A program made the position numbers and the translations under genes. Below are positions 1 to 7,671 of a stretch of 13,950 nt of DNA, one piece after another. Source of the stretch: Elusimicrobiota bacterium (GTDB lineage: Bacteria; Elusimicrobiota; Elusimicrobia; Elusimicrobiales; Elusimicrobiaceae); assembly GCA_023393825.1 (NCBI GenBank), contig JAEXBW010000105.1:1-13950 (forward strand), given 5' to 3'. Within the stretch, counting starts at the first letter, position 1; every line of letters begins with the position of its first letter. A model generated the notes under the pieces. The model was given only the letters and a program-made list of their open reading frames with translations. It was not told where the DNA came from and searched no databases.

Positions 1-3000
1 CGTCTTCAACTTTAGCCAAAGTAGTCTTGCCAAGCGTACAAACGGGTACGGTGCTTGGCGTATACGACGGCCTTAACACCTTTGGCAATACTTTGGGTTA
101 TAAAGACTTTAGCGCGCTCAATTCTAATGACTGGAAGAAGATAGGTTATAACACGGGCCGCGGCTTTACCTCGGGCGCGGTGGTGGGACAGTTTGGACGT
201 ATATTACAAGTAAACGGTTTAGCGGGCAATACCGCCAACAAACTTATGTCGGAACCTGTATCGGTAAAAGTAGCAAACGGAGTGCGCAATGCAGGTTTGG
301 GTATGAGTGAAGGCGCAGTATTTTCCGTAGCGGGCGCAGGTTACGACCAAGCCAACAGCCTGTGGCTGCCCGCGCAAGGCACGGCTAACTATATCGGCGG
401 CAATGCCAATGCCTTTGCGGAAATGACGCCCAAAACCTTACTTAAAGATATGGTTAAGTTCTACTTTGCCATCAAATTGCCCGGTAATGCAATGTTCCCT
501 TCCAATACTATGGACAATAGTGGAACAAAAGGAACTTTAAGCCAGAATATTAAAGCTTTTAATGCCGCAAGAAAAATGGGGGTTAAAGGTAGTAATTTTG
601 TTGCTGCTTACAGCGCCCTGCAGGCAAGACCTGCATTAAGAAATGCTTTAGAACTTAGGGGGGAGAGAGCAAAAGAAATATCCAAACTGCAAAAGATAGA
701 TATTAAGGCTGCGGCTGCTGCGCAAAATAATCCTTCTGCCGTTACAAGAGCTAAAGCTGATATTGCCAAAAGTAAATTGGAAGAAGCTACCAGCCGCCAA
801 ACGCTGGCCCGCTATAATGAGCATTTGCAGGCGAAGCCTGACGTAAAAGAAGGCATAGAAACCGAGCTTAACAGCTTTTCCCAAAAAGTAGAAACCTACA
901 ATAAACAGGCCGAAAGCTATAATAAACAGGTAAGGGAATATAATGAAGCTGCCGCAAATCCCAACAATTCCGCCGAATATCTTAAAGGACTTAAGGATAA
1001 TCTGTTGCAAAATAAACCCTTGGAGCCTTTTGCTGATTTTAGCGCGCCAACCCAAAAATATTTGGATTTAAATGCCGCGCACACAGAGAATCTGAAACTG
1101 GTTAAAAAAGCAGAAATTACTCTTAAGGATATTAAGAGCGGGCAAAATGCAATGCTCTCTTTTGGCGAAACGTGGAGGGAACCCGTATACAATTTGATGG
1201 GTCGTAAGCCTAACCTTTCCGTAACAGAAAAAGAGTTGCAGATACTTAATGAAAAAGAGCAGAATCGCAACTCCGAAGCTGCTAAAGAAAAAGCTAAATT
1301 ACAGTCGGAAAAAAGCTCAAAACTTAATAATTTTTATAATAGTTTGGACAGATATACGCTCGGTTTGGGCGGAAAGGCACTAAGGCTGGTAAACAATAAA
1401 GCCTTTGCTTTTGCCGTTCCTTTACTGATTAACTATAACGTGGCGACAACAACTTCAAGCCGTCTTACACAAAACCTTAATATGAGGACACCCGCCCCAG
1501 TTGAGGTGGTTGACCCTAAACTCTTTAGCCGCTTAAATACTGTTCCTCTTCCCTCAGGCACTTTAGTTTACGGCACCGCAAAAATGCCTTTAGCCGATTT
1601 TGCAAGAGCCTCGCAGGAAGCAATCGCGCGCGGAGTGGAAAAGATAAGCCAAATTCCTGCTTTTGTCACGCCGGCCCCTGCGCTTACGCCTATCCCTGTT
1701 AGTACCAAAACCCAGGCTCAGTTTGACATTTTTGCTAACAGAATTACGGCCAAGCTTGGGGCCTATAACAGCGCCTCAGGCACGCTGCCTTCCCTTATAT
1801 TCCCGCTGCCCAAGAATGTTTTGGGTAAACTTGCAGGCGGTAGCGAAGGTTTATCTCAAAAGCAGCAGAAAAAACTTAAGAAAACTTTAAAAGATTCTTA
1901 CGAGCAATCCGCAGGTCTTTATATAAATATTCGCAGGGACGGTTTGGATAAACTGCAAAACGGAAGCGCGCTTAGCGACCCTTCCTTTGCCGCCTTGCTT
2001 GTTAAGAATACGCTTAAAAATCTTGAAAGCGCAGGTTTTGAAAAAGGTTATACGCAAACCATAGGGCAGGATTTGATTAAAACTCTTGATAACTGGAATG
2101 CCTCCTCGGTAGAATTTAGAAAAGGTTATCTTTCTGCTTTATATAACTATATCTTTCCCGTATCGGTAGATATGCCTACAAACCAAGAAATTGATGAAAT
2201 ACTTGGTAAAAACTCTGCCTATATAATAAAAACCAAACCTGCCCTAAAGACAACGGAAAGCAGAGGCGGTATTGACAACAGACTTTACAGAACAATACAT
2301 ATGTCGTATCTTACCCCTACGGTAAACGGCGATCTTGTGGGTTCAAAAGCCTTTCCGTATGTAAAACCTATTGTTATTAAGACAACTCTGGCCCCCGGCA
2401 TACATTTAAGAGAATTTGGTCTTGTGGTTTCGGATAAACCTCTTCCCGAATATTCTCTGTCTTTTGACTCTTACGAAAACTTTGGCATAAAGACGGATTA
2501 TAAGGCCACGAAAACGCAACATAACTGGGTGGTAAGGGATATTGTAAGGTCTTCAATATACCGCAATATTCCCGTAATGATATTATCGTCGGTGCCTGAT
2601 GCAGAAAAAGCCTTAATGTTATCTTTTAACACAATGGGCTTTACAAGCATCGGCAGACACGCCGCTGACCCGATGAGGGAAACTTTTACAAATTTATCTA
2701 AAGAAAACGCAACATTTTTTACTTCTTTAATTTATCTTACCAACCTTGCCGCTCTGGTCTATGGCAAAATAGCCAAACTGCCTAACGGGGCGCAAAAAGT
2801 AACGCAACTGTCCAACTTAATAATGTTGGCAGGTTTAATTATTCCTTTGATTCCGTCCCTCTTCTTGGGCTACAGCCTGCAGGAACCTTCTCTTCCCGGC
2901 TTATTGGCTTTGGTGTCGGGTATAGTAACATTAGGTTTGGGTGCGGCAGGCATACAGCAAAGCGGAAACACTATTGCCAAAGATATACGCCACGGTAAGC

Positions 3001-4466
3001 CTGCTAACGCTGTTGCTATTAAGGCGCAGCTTAATAAGGCTTATGGTTCTTATGCAACGTATTTCATGATGGCGGCGGCTATTATCGCGGGACACTGGGA
3101 ATATATGTTCCCTATGTTGGGCGTGTTTGCGGCATTCAGCTGGTTTTATTCCACAAGGGCGGCCAATGCTTCCAAGATAAATTATAATGCCAAAATAAGC
3201 TACGCTCGCGCTCAAAACGCCAAGAAACAAGCGGCAAAGAAGGAACCTTCCGTCGCTGCCGCCAAATCCAAGACTTTTAATCTTGAACTTCTTACAAAAG
3301 ATGCTTTTGTAGCCGCCGTATTTGTGGCTTTATTTATGTTCTGCGGCAGTGAAATTGTTATAAGTCAGGCGACTAAGAAGATACTTCAGTCTGTTCCCGT
3401 AATCGCCGACAATCTTAATGTTGCGGCTAACTTTGTCAGCTCCTATCTGCCCAGCGTTGATGCCGACAAACTGAATAACGCAGTCTTGGCTATTATGAAC
3501 GGAACAATTACAATGCTTCCCATCATTATGGGCAGATCTTGGGGAAGGAAATTGCAAGATAAGTATAAAGGCGTGGACGGTTTGCTGCAAAAACTATTAG
3601 TTGTTTCCGTTGCGGGCGCTTTGGCAGGAACAATCCTTTTGAGCGTTGCGGGTAATAAATGGGGCTTGTACACCTTTATCCCTATAGCGGTGGCCAATAT
3701 CGGCTTTGCTAATATGTTTGCGCTTGCTTTTAGTATGGTTAAAGACCATGTGGAAGAAAAATACCCCGAAAAATCTAAACAGGGTAAACACCCCAAGCAC
3801 GATGCGTATAAAGCGCAGGCGGGTACACTTTCCACCATTGCTCTTACGGCGTGCTTCTTTATGCCTTGGATAGCTTCTATGCTCGCGCCCGACAATATTA
3901 ACGGCGTTTTTGTTAAGACAATGTTTGCGGCTTCTATTATAAGCGCAGGCGTTTTAACGCTTGCTTTGTATTCCTTGCGGGCTAAAAAGAAGGAACTTTT
4001 TGTAAGCAATCCTTTCTCTTGGCATACGAATGCGAAAGAAAATGACTTCATCTATTCCGATATCTTGAGTATATACAGAAACGATATGATGGAAAAAAAG
4101 ATAAGAGAGAGCAGAGATGGTGAGTCCTTTTATTCCGGCCGCTTTAATGAAGACGCTGAAGCGATAGAAGAGCAATTAAGCCAAGCAATCGGGATAAGCG
4201 TTGACCAGCTAAGGGACGCTATTACGGGATTTGTGGTTAATCACTCTCTATCCAAAGCCGCACGGGCCGAGGCGGAAACTGACCGCGACGACGTTAAAGC
4301 AAAAATAGAAGATGCTTTTAAAAATGCGGGTATTACGGATAGGGAACTTGAGTATATCAAACAGCATGTCCGCAATATTGAGCAGGGTAAAACAAAAAAA
4401 TTATCCAGTAAGGACCACGAGGTTGCAAACGAATTAGTGCGTAAGATATTATCAAATAAAAAATAA
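1..4466 (+). CDS. Giant membrane protein with coiled coil and C-terminal MFS-like domain (5'-partial)
   Basis: The reading frame is open from the first complete codon at base 3, with no stop before the stop codon at 4464-4466, so the gene begins upstream of the window; the TTG at base 27 has no Shine-Dalgarno sequence and is not the start. At least 1487 residues are visible. In order: a Gly/Ala/Asn-rich part (about 30-500); a charged coiled coil (about 600-1010) containing YN heptads; one hydrophobic stretch at about 1398-1443; a soluble region of some 370 residues; then a hydrophobic block from about 2700 to 3977. That block has eleven clear membrane segments at about 2715, 2808, 2895, 3048, 3102, 3303, 3477, 3594, 3666, 3822 and 3906. 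Lys/Arg-rich loops fall where an MFS fold has cytoplasmic loops, including a long central loop (3153-3302) and GRSWGRK (from 3531), resembling the MFS loop 8-9 motif. A charged tail of about 160 residues follows. The weak region near 2570-2650 may be the first MFS helix. Substrate and role are unknown; transport is inferred from fold resemblance only. Confidence 0.82.
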   Translation, partial: SSTLAKVVLPSVQTGTVLGVYDGLNTFGNTLGYKDFSALNSNDWKKIGYNTGRGFTSGAVVGQFGRILQVNGLAGNTANKLMSEPVSVKVANGVRNAGLGMSEGAVFSVAGAGYDQANSLWLPAQGTANYIGGNANAFAEMTPKTLLKDMVKFYFAIKLPGNAMFPSNTMDNSGTKGTLSQNIKAFNAARKMGVKGSNFVAAYSALQARPALRNALELRGERAKEISKLQKIDIKAAAAAQNNPSAVTRAKADIAKSKLEEATSRQTLARYNEHLQAKPDVKEGIETELNSFSQKVETYNKQAESYNKQVREYNEAAANPNNSAEYLKGLKDNLLQNKPLEPFADFSAPTQKYLDLNAAHTENLKLVKKAEITLKDIKSGQNAMLSFGETWREPVYNLMGRKPNLSVTEKELQILNEKEQNRNSEAAKEKAKLQSEKSSKLNNFYNSLDRYTLGLGGKALRLVNNKAFAFAVPLLINYNVATTTSSRLTQNLNMRTPAPVEVVDPKLFSRLNTVPLPSGTLVYGTAKMPLADFARASQEAIARGVEKISQIPAFVTPAPALTPIPVSTKTQAQFDIFANRITAKLGAYNSASGTLPSLIFPLPKNVLGKLAGGSEGLSQKQQKKLKKTLKDSYEQSAGLYINIRRDGLDKLQNGSALSDPSFAALLVKNTLKNLESAGFEKGYTQTIGQDLIKTLDNWNASSVEFRKGYLSALYNYIFPVSVDMPTNQEIDEILGKNSAYIIKTKPALKTTESRGGIDNRLYRTIHMSYLTPTVNGDLVGSKAFPYVKPIVIKTTLAPGIHLREFGLVVSDKPLPEYSLSFDSYENFGIKTDYKATKTQHNWVVRDIVRSSIYRNIPVMILSSVPDAEKALMLSFNTMGFTSIGRHAADPMRETFTNLSKENATFFTSLIYLTNLAALVYGKIAKLPNGAQKVTQLSNLIMLAGLIIPLIPSLFLGYSLQEPSLPGLLALVSGIVTLGLGAAGIQQSGNTIAKDIRHGKPANAVAIKAQLNKAYGSYATYFMMAAAIIAGHWEYMFPMLGVFAAFSWFYSTRAANASKINYNAKISYARAQNAKKQAAKKEPSVAAAKSKTFNLELLTKDAFVAAVFVALFMFCGSEIVISQATKKILQSVPVIADNLNVAANFVSSYLPSVDADKLNNAVLAIMNGTITMLPIIMGRSWGRKLQDKYKGVDGLLQKLLVVSVAGALAGTILLSVAGNKWGLYTFIPIAVANIGFANMFALAFSMVKDHVEEKYPEKSKQGKHPKHDAYKAQAGTLSTIALTACFFMPWIASMLAPDNINGVFVKTMFAASIISAGVLTLALYSLRAKKKELFVSNPFSWHTNAKENDFIYSDILSIYRNDMMEKKIRESRDGESFYSGRFNEDAEAIEEQLSQAIGISVDQLRDAITGFVVNHSLSKAARAEAETDRDDVKAKIEDAFKNAGITDRELEYIKQHVRNIEQGKTKKLSSKDHEVANELVRKILSNKK

Positions 4467-4484
4467 GCTTTATCTGTTGGTTTG

Positions 4485-4518
4485 GCGCGGGTCTGTTTTA
4501 AGGCCCGCGCTATATATT
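4485..4518 (+). terminator. Hairpin terminator after the giant MFS-like gene
   Basis: A 10-bp G+C-rich stem pairs 4485-4494 with 4501-4510, with one G-U pair and a six-base loop, 18 bases past the stop codon. It is followed by an A/T-rich run (tatatattt) rather than a pure T tract, so it should work as an intrinsic terminator but perhaps leakily. It separates the giant gene from the accB operon. Confidence 0.6.
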
Positions 4519-4532
4519 TGTAAGCTTGCAAT

Positions 4533-4549
4533 ACCGCCAAAACCGCCAA
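4533..4549 (+). repeat. Tandem 8-bp direct repeat upstream of accB
   Basis: ACCGCCAA occurs at 4533-4540 and again at 4542-4549, one base apart, in the gap between the terminator and accB. Its centre lies about 45 bases upstream of the candidate -10 element. It could be an operator or activator site for the operon, or chance; nothing else supports a regulator here. Confidence 0.35.
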
Positions 4550-4562
4550 GCCCCATATTGCC

Positions 4563-4591
4563 TGCTCTTAAACGGTAAAATTTAGTAGAAT
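4563..4591 (+). promoter_or_regulatory. Candidate promoter of the accB operon
   Basis: TAGAAT at 4586-4591 differs from the sigma-70 -10 consensus by one base. Transcription would start near 4598 and give a leader of about 25 bases to the accB ATG. The hexamer 17 bases upstream (TGCTCT, 4563-4568) is a poor -35 match. The location, just after a terminator and just before the first gene of a long same-strand run, is the main support. Confidence 0.4.
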
Positions 4592-4613
4592 ATCTTGGTA
4601 TAGAAATTTGAGT

Positions 4614-4617
4614 GAGG
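4614..4617 (+). promoter_or_regulatory. Ribosome binding site that sets the accB start at 4623
   Basis: GAGG at 4614-4617 lies five bases before the ATG at 4623. It sits inside the longer frame that would begin at the TTG at 4608, which argues that translation starts at the ATG and not at the TTG. Confidence 0.65.
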
Positions 4618-4622
4618 TTTAT

Positions 4623-5126
4623 ATGTTAAAAACTAAAAAGCCTGTATCCAAACCGAAAGCCGCCGCTGTTGTAAAAGCGCCCGCGGTAAAAGACGCTCCT
4701 ACTTTAACCGAAGTTAAACAACTTTATAAATTTATGCAGGATAATAACCTTGGCACCATTGACTACGAACAAAAAGGCACACGCATCAAATTAGTCCGCC
4801 TTGCTCCTATTCAGGTTGCCGTACCCGTTGCCGTCGGCGGCGGCGCGGCCGCTGCTCAGTCCGATGCTCCCGCGGCTCCGCAATACGCGCAAACAATCAA
4901 ATCCCCTTTAATGGGTATCTTTTTTAGGGGTTCATCACCCTCCGCTCCTCCTTTTATAAGGGAAGGGGAAAAGGTAAAAGCAGGTACGCCCATTTGCCTT
5001 ATAGAAGCTATGAAAGTTTTTAACGAAGTTAAAGCGCCAAACGACTGCATTATTAAAAAAGTGCTTGTCGAAAACGGCCAGCCCGTCAAACCGGGTGATT
5101 TGCTTTTTGCCATAGAAAAGATATAA
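4623..5126 (+). CDS. accB: Acetyl-CoA carboxylase biotin carboxyl carrier protein (BCCP)
   Basis: BCCP carries biotin between the biotin carboxylase and carboxyltransferase parts of acetyl-CoA carboxylase, the enzyme that makes malonyl-CoA for fatty-acid synthesis in the cytoplasm. The 167-residue product is close to the usual family length (E. coli about 156). Residues 1-26 are a Lys/Ala/Pro-rich extension. Residues 27-60 match the BCCP N-terminal region (VKQLYKFMQDNNLGTIDYEQ). A Val/Ala/Gly linker spans about 61-90. The biotinyl domain is 92-167, with the biotin-attachment site EAMKV placing the modified lysine at K131. The YxxxIKSPLMGIFF-type entry to the domain and the closing VKPGDLLFAIE are also typical. 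ATG 4623 is chosen over TTG 4608 because of GAGG at 4614. It is the first gene of a long operon. The usual partner accC is not next to it; a small winged-helix gene follows after 28 bases. Confidence 0.95.
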   Translation: MLKTKKPVSKPKAAAVVKAPAVKDAPTLTEVKQLYKFMQDNNLGTIDYEQKGTRIKLVRLAPIQVAVPVAVGGGAAAAQSDAPAAPQYAQTIKSPLMGIFFRGSSPSAPPFIREGEKVKAGTPICLIEAMKVFNEVKAPNDCIIKKVLVENGQPVKPGDLLFAIEKI

Positions 5127-5142
5127 AAATCTTACTCAAGTT

Positions 5143-5149
5143 GAGGTGG
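5143..5149 (+). promoter_or_regulatory. Ribosome binding site that sets the start of the winged-helix gene
   Basis: GAGGTGG at 5143-5149, a strong Shine-Dalgarno sequence, lies five bases before the ATG at 5155. The alternative in-frame GTG at 5146 falls inside this site and so is unlikely to be used. Confidence 0.7.
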
Positions 5150-5154
5150 CTTGT

Positions 5155-5370
5155 ATGCCTTTTAAAGAAAATATTGAAACCGCCGCAAACAGAATATTGG
5201 AATATCTTAAAGATAAAGAGGAAGCTTCTTCCTGGCAGGTTAAGGTATCTTTGCATCTCGCCGGTTCGCTTATGTATTTGGCTTTAGGTATGCTTGAAGC
5301 ACAGGGCAAAATAACCGTAGAGCCGGACGGCATTAACTATAAGATAACCAAAACCCCCGCCCAAAACTAA
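5155..5370 (+). CDS. Small winged helix-turn-helix protein (DUF2582-like)
   Basis: The 71-residue product has no signal peptide or membrane segment. The pattern is an N-terminal helix (residues 5-20, IETAANRILEYLKD), a second helix around 24-34, a helix around 38-50 (LMYLALGMLEAQGKI) and a beta-wing (52-65, ITVEPDGINYKIT). This is the layout of a minimal winged helix. The LALGMLEAQGKI segment resembles the small DUF2582 winged-helix family; that assignment is from memory of the family pattern and is moderately sure. The target is unknown: it may bind DNA or mediate protein contacts. The gene lies between accB (28-base gap) and ftsK (9-base gap) and is in the same reading frame as ftsK, with only one TAA between them. 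It could be an autoregulator of the operon. Confidence 0.75.
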   Translation: MPFKENIETAANRILEYLKDKEEASSWQVKVSLHLAGSLMYLALGMLEAQGKITVEPDGINYKITKTPAQN

Positions 5371-5379
5371 GGGGGCCTT

Positions 5380-7671
5380 GTGGCTTACACAACCATATAT
5401 AAAAAACCCAAAAAAAAGACCTCTGCGCAAGGGGGCGGTTCTTCGGCCTTCGGCCTTGTGCTGACATGGGTTTTTTGCTGCGCCGTCTTTTTGTGGCTGG
5501 CGTGGGTTATGTGGGTGGGCCGCGGCGGGCCTTACGGCACGGCTGTTTCTGCTTTCTTTTTTAAATTCTTCGGTCAGGCCTATGTTTTTATTCCCGCTTT
5601 CCTTTTATACTGGTTGTGGCGCTCCATAAAAGCCAGAAGCCTTGCTGTTGTTACTCTGCTTAGCGGCGTGCTGCTTACCATAAGCGGTATTGCTACGGAA
5701 ATGGCCCTTTTAAAAAGCATTTTTGAAAAGAGCAGTATTTCGGGCGGGCTTATAGGCGGCTGGTTTTTTAGCCGTATATCAGATGTGGCGGGAACGGCGG
5801 GCGCAGTACTTTTGGGCTTGGTATTTATTTTTGTGGGCGTGCATATTTTATTTGCCGTACCGTGGCTTGCCACCGTCAGAAAAACGGGCGAGATATTAAA
5901 AGAAGATTTTAACGCGTGGATGAAGGCCAGAGCCGAGTTTAAGCAAAAAGTCGACGAAGCTAAGGGCAAACAGCCTGCCCCCGCGCCAAGACGCGTTGTA
6001 GCGCAGGATGATGACGAAAAACCAAGGCAGGAAGCCGCCCCCGCGCCAAAGCCTCTGCCCAAAATAAGCCGCCCCGTTGCGGAAATGGTTAAAATGCCGC
6101 CCAGACAGGAAGTTAAGGTAAAGCAGGCGGAGCTTTTCAGCAAAGAGGAACTTAACGAAGTTTCCGATAAGTACGAAACTTTTGAACTGCCGCCATTATC
6201 CCTTTTAAGCGAGCCTATTGCGCTTAATTTAATAGGCCCCAGCGACGAGGAAATTGCCTCCGCAACCAAAAGGCTGGAAGACACTTTAAAAAGTTTTGAT
6301 ATTGCCGCTTCGGTTACGGGCGTTGCGCCCGGCCCCGTGGTAACCCGCTACGAGATTAAGCCCGACCCCGGTGTAAAAATAAGCTCTATTGTTTCCATTT
6401 CCAACGATATCGCGCTTGCTATGAAAGCCCGCGGAATACGCGTGGAAGCCCCAATCCCCGGTAAAGACGCAATAGGTTTTGAAATACCAAACGATAAGCC
6501 TTTAACCGTAACTTTGCGCGAAATTTTGCAGGACGCCGCTTTTGTAAATTCCAAATTTAAAACCTCTATCGCCTTGGGCCGCTACGCCGACGGGGGGGCC
6601 GCTGTTGTAACCATTTCCAAAATGCCGCACCTTTTGGTGGCGGGCGCAACAAACAGCGGTAAAAGTATTTGCATACACTCTATAATAGTTTCACTTTTAT
6701 ACCGTGCCAAACCTAACGAAATTAAATTTTTATTAATAGACCCTAAACGCGTTGAACTTACGCTTTACGAAGGCATTCCGCACCTTTACGACCCCAAAAC
6801 AGACTGCGCCGACGCAAGCGTGGTAAAAGACGCTAACGGGGCGGTAAAATCTTTACAGGCTTTGGTAAAGGTTATGGAAAAGCGTATGAAGATTTTTGAA
6901 ATTGCCAAAGTAAAAAACATAGAATCTTATAATATTTGGGCGGGCAAGAATAAAGAAGAAAAAATGTTCTATATCGTCGTAGTTATAGACGAACTTGCAG
7001 ACCTTATGCTGCAAACCAAAGCCGCTATAGAAGATTCCGTTCAACGCCTTACGCAAATGGGCCGCGCTTTGGGTATACATTTAATTTTATCCACCCAGCG
7101 CCCTTCCACAAACGTAATTACGGGCGTTATTAAAGCCAATTTGCCATCAAGAATAGCTTTGCAGGTGTCGTCTAAGATAGACTCCCGCGTGGTTATTGAC
7201 GCCAACGGCGCGGACGCGCTTTTGGGTAAGGGCGATATGCTTTATTTAGGTATTTCCGACCCTAAGCCGAACCGCGTGCAGGGCGCGTATGTTTCCGAAG
7301 AGGAAATTACCAAAGTTGCGGACTTTTTGCGCGCGCAGGGCGGGCCTGATTATCCTTTCCAAATAGTGCCGGAGCAATCCGCTCAGCAGAACGGTGGGGA
7401 AGGCCTTGGCACCAGCCCGGAAGAAATGTCCCAAGCTTTAACCTTAATTAAGGAACGCCGCCGCGTATCGCAGGATTTATTAAAGGCGCATTTTGGCAGC
7501 AGCGCGCGCGCCACCAATATTTTAAGCGTGTTGGAAATGAAAGGTTTTATTACCAAGCCCGAAGGTTCTAACAGGTGGGAAATTCATTTTGACCTTATAG
7601 AAGGCCAGCTTAACGAATTGCAAAATTCCAAACCGCAGGAGGAGGAAAGCTATGACACGGTTTATAAATAA
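5380..7671 (+). CDS. ftsK: DNA translocase FtsK/SpoIIIE
   Basis: FtsK is a septum-anchored hexameric ATPase that pumps chromosomal DNA during division and helps resolve chromosome dimers. The 763-residue product begins with about four membrane segments (roughly residues 24-46, 56-80, 88-108, 135-160). A short Pro/Ala/Lys-rich linker follows (about 195-285), far shorter than that of E. coli FtsK. The alpha domain spans about 290-400 (GPVVTRYEIKPDPGVKIS). The RecA-like motor domain has Walker A GATNSGKS at 422-429 (K428) and Walker B IVVVIDE with D537 and E538. The C-terminal gamma winged helix, which reads orienting DNA sites, is at about 680-745 (SQALTLIKERRRVSQ, NILSVLEMKGFI). All expected domains are present. 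The start is GTG, preceded by an AGGGGG tract at 5370-5375; no earlier in-frame start exists after the preceding stop. Its 3' end overlaps lolA by 20 bases. Confidence 0.97.
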   Translation: MAYTTIYKKPKKKTSAQGGGSSAFGLVLTWVFCCAVFLWLAWVMWVGRGGPYGTAVSAFFFKFFGQAYVFIPAFLLYWLWRSIKARSLAVVTLLSGVLLTISGIATEMALLKSIFEKSSISGGLIGGWFFSRISDVAGTAGAVLLGLVFIFVGVHILFAVPWLATVRKTGEILKEDFNAWMKARAEFKQKVDEAKGKQPAPAPRRVVAQDDDEKPRQEAAPAPKPLPKISRPVAEMVKMPPRQEVKVKQAELFSKEELNEVSDKYETFELPPLSLLSEPIALNLIGPSDEEIASATKRLEDTLKSFDIAASVTGVAPGPVVTRYEIKPDPGVKISSIVSISNDIALAMKARGIRVEAPIPGKDAIGFEIPNDKPLTVTLREILQDAAFVNSKFKTSIALGRYADGGAAVVTISKMPHLLVAGATNSGKSICIHSIIVSLLYRAKPNEIKFLLIDPKRVELTLYEGIPHLYDPKTDCADASVVKDANGAVKSLQALVKVMEKRMKIFEIAKVKNIESYNIWAGKNKEEKMFYIVVVIDELADLMLQTKAAIEDSVQRLTQMGRALGIHLILSTQRPSTNVITGVIKANLPSRIALQVSSKIDSRVVIDANGADALLGKGDMLYLGISDPKPNRVQGAYVSEEEITKVADFLRAQGGPDYPFQIVPEQSAQQNGGEGLGTSPEEMSQALTLIKERRRVSQDLLKAHFGSSARATNILSVLEMKGFITKPEGSNRWEIHFDLIEGQLNELQNSKPQEEESYDTVYK
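7637..7645 (+). promoter_or_regulatory. Strong ribosome binding site for lolA inside the ftsK 3' end
   Basis: AGGAGGAGG at 7637-7645 lies six bases before the lolA ATG at 7652 and is embedded in the last codons of ftsK. It supports the 20-base overlap of the two genes and suggests efficient, possibly coupled, translation of lolA. Confidence 0.75.

Noticed and set aside
27..29. TTG as the start codon of the giant gene
   Set aside because: The frame is open back to the window edge and there is no Shine-Dalgarno sequence before it; the gene almost certainly starts upstream.
3443..4051. Open frame of 202 codons on the - strand
   Set aside because: It is antisense to the MFS-like helices of the giant protein and shows no recognisable motif.
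4960..4967. GGGAAGGG, a match to the E. coli FtsK-orienting site pattern
   Set aside because: A single occurrence in a window of this size is expected by chance, and the orienting sequence of this organism is unknown.
5580..6284. Open frame of 234 codons on the - strand
   Set aside because: It is antisense to the ftsK membrane and linker region, which is clearly coding on the + strand; the Ser-rich translation is typical of a shadow.
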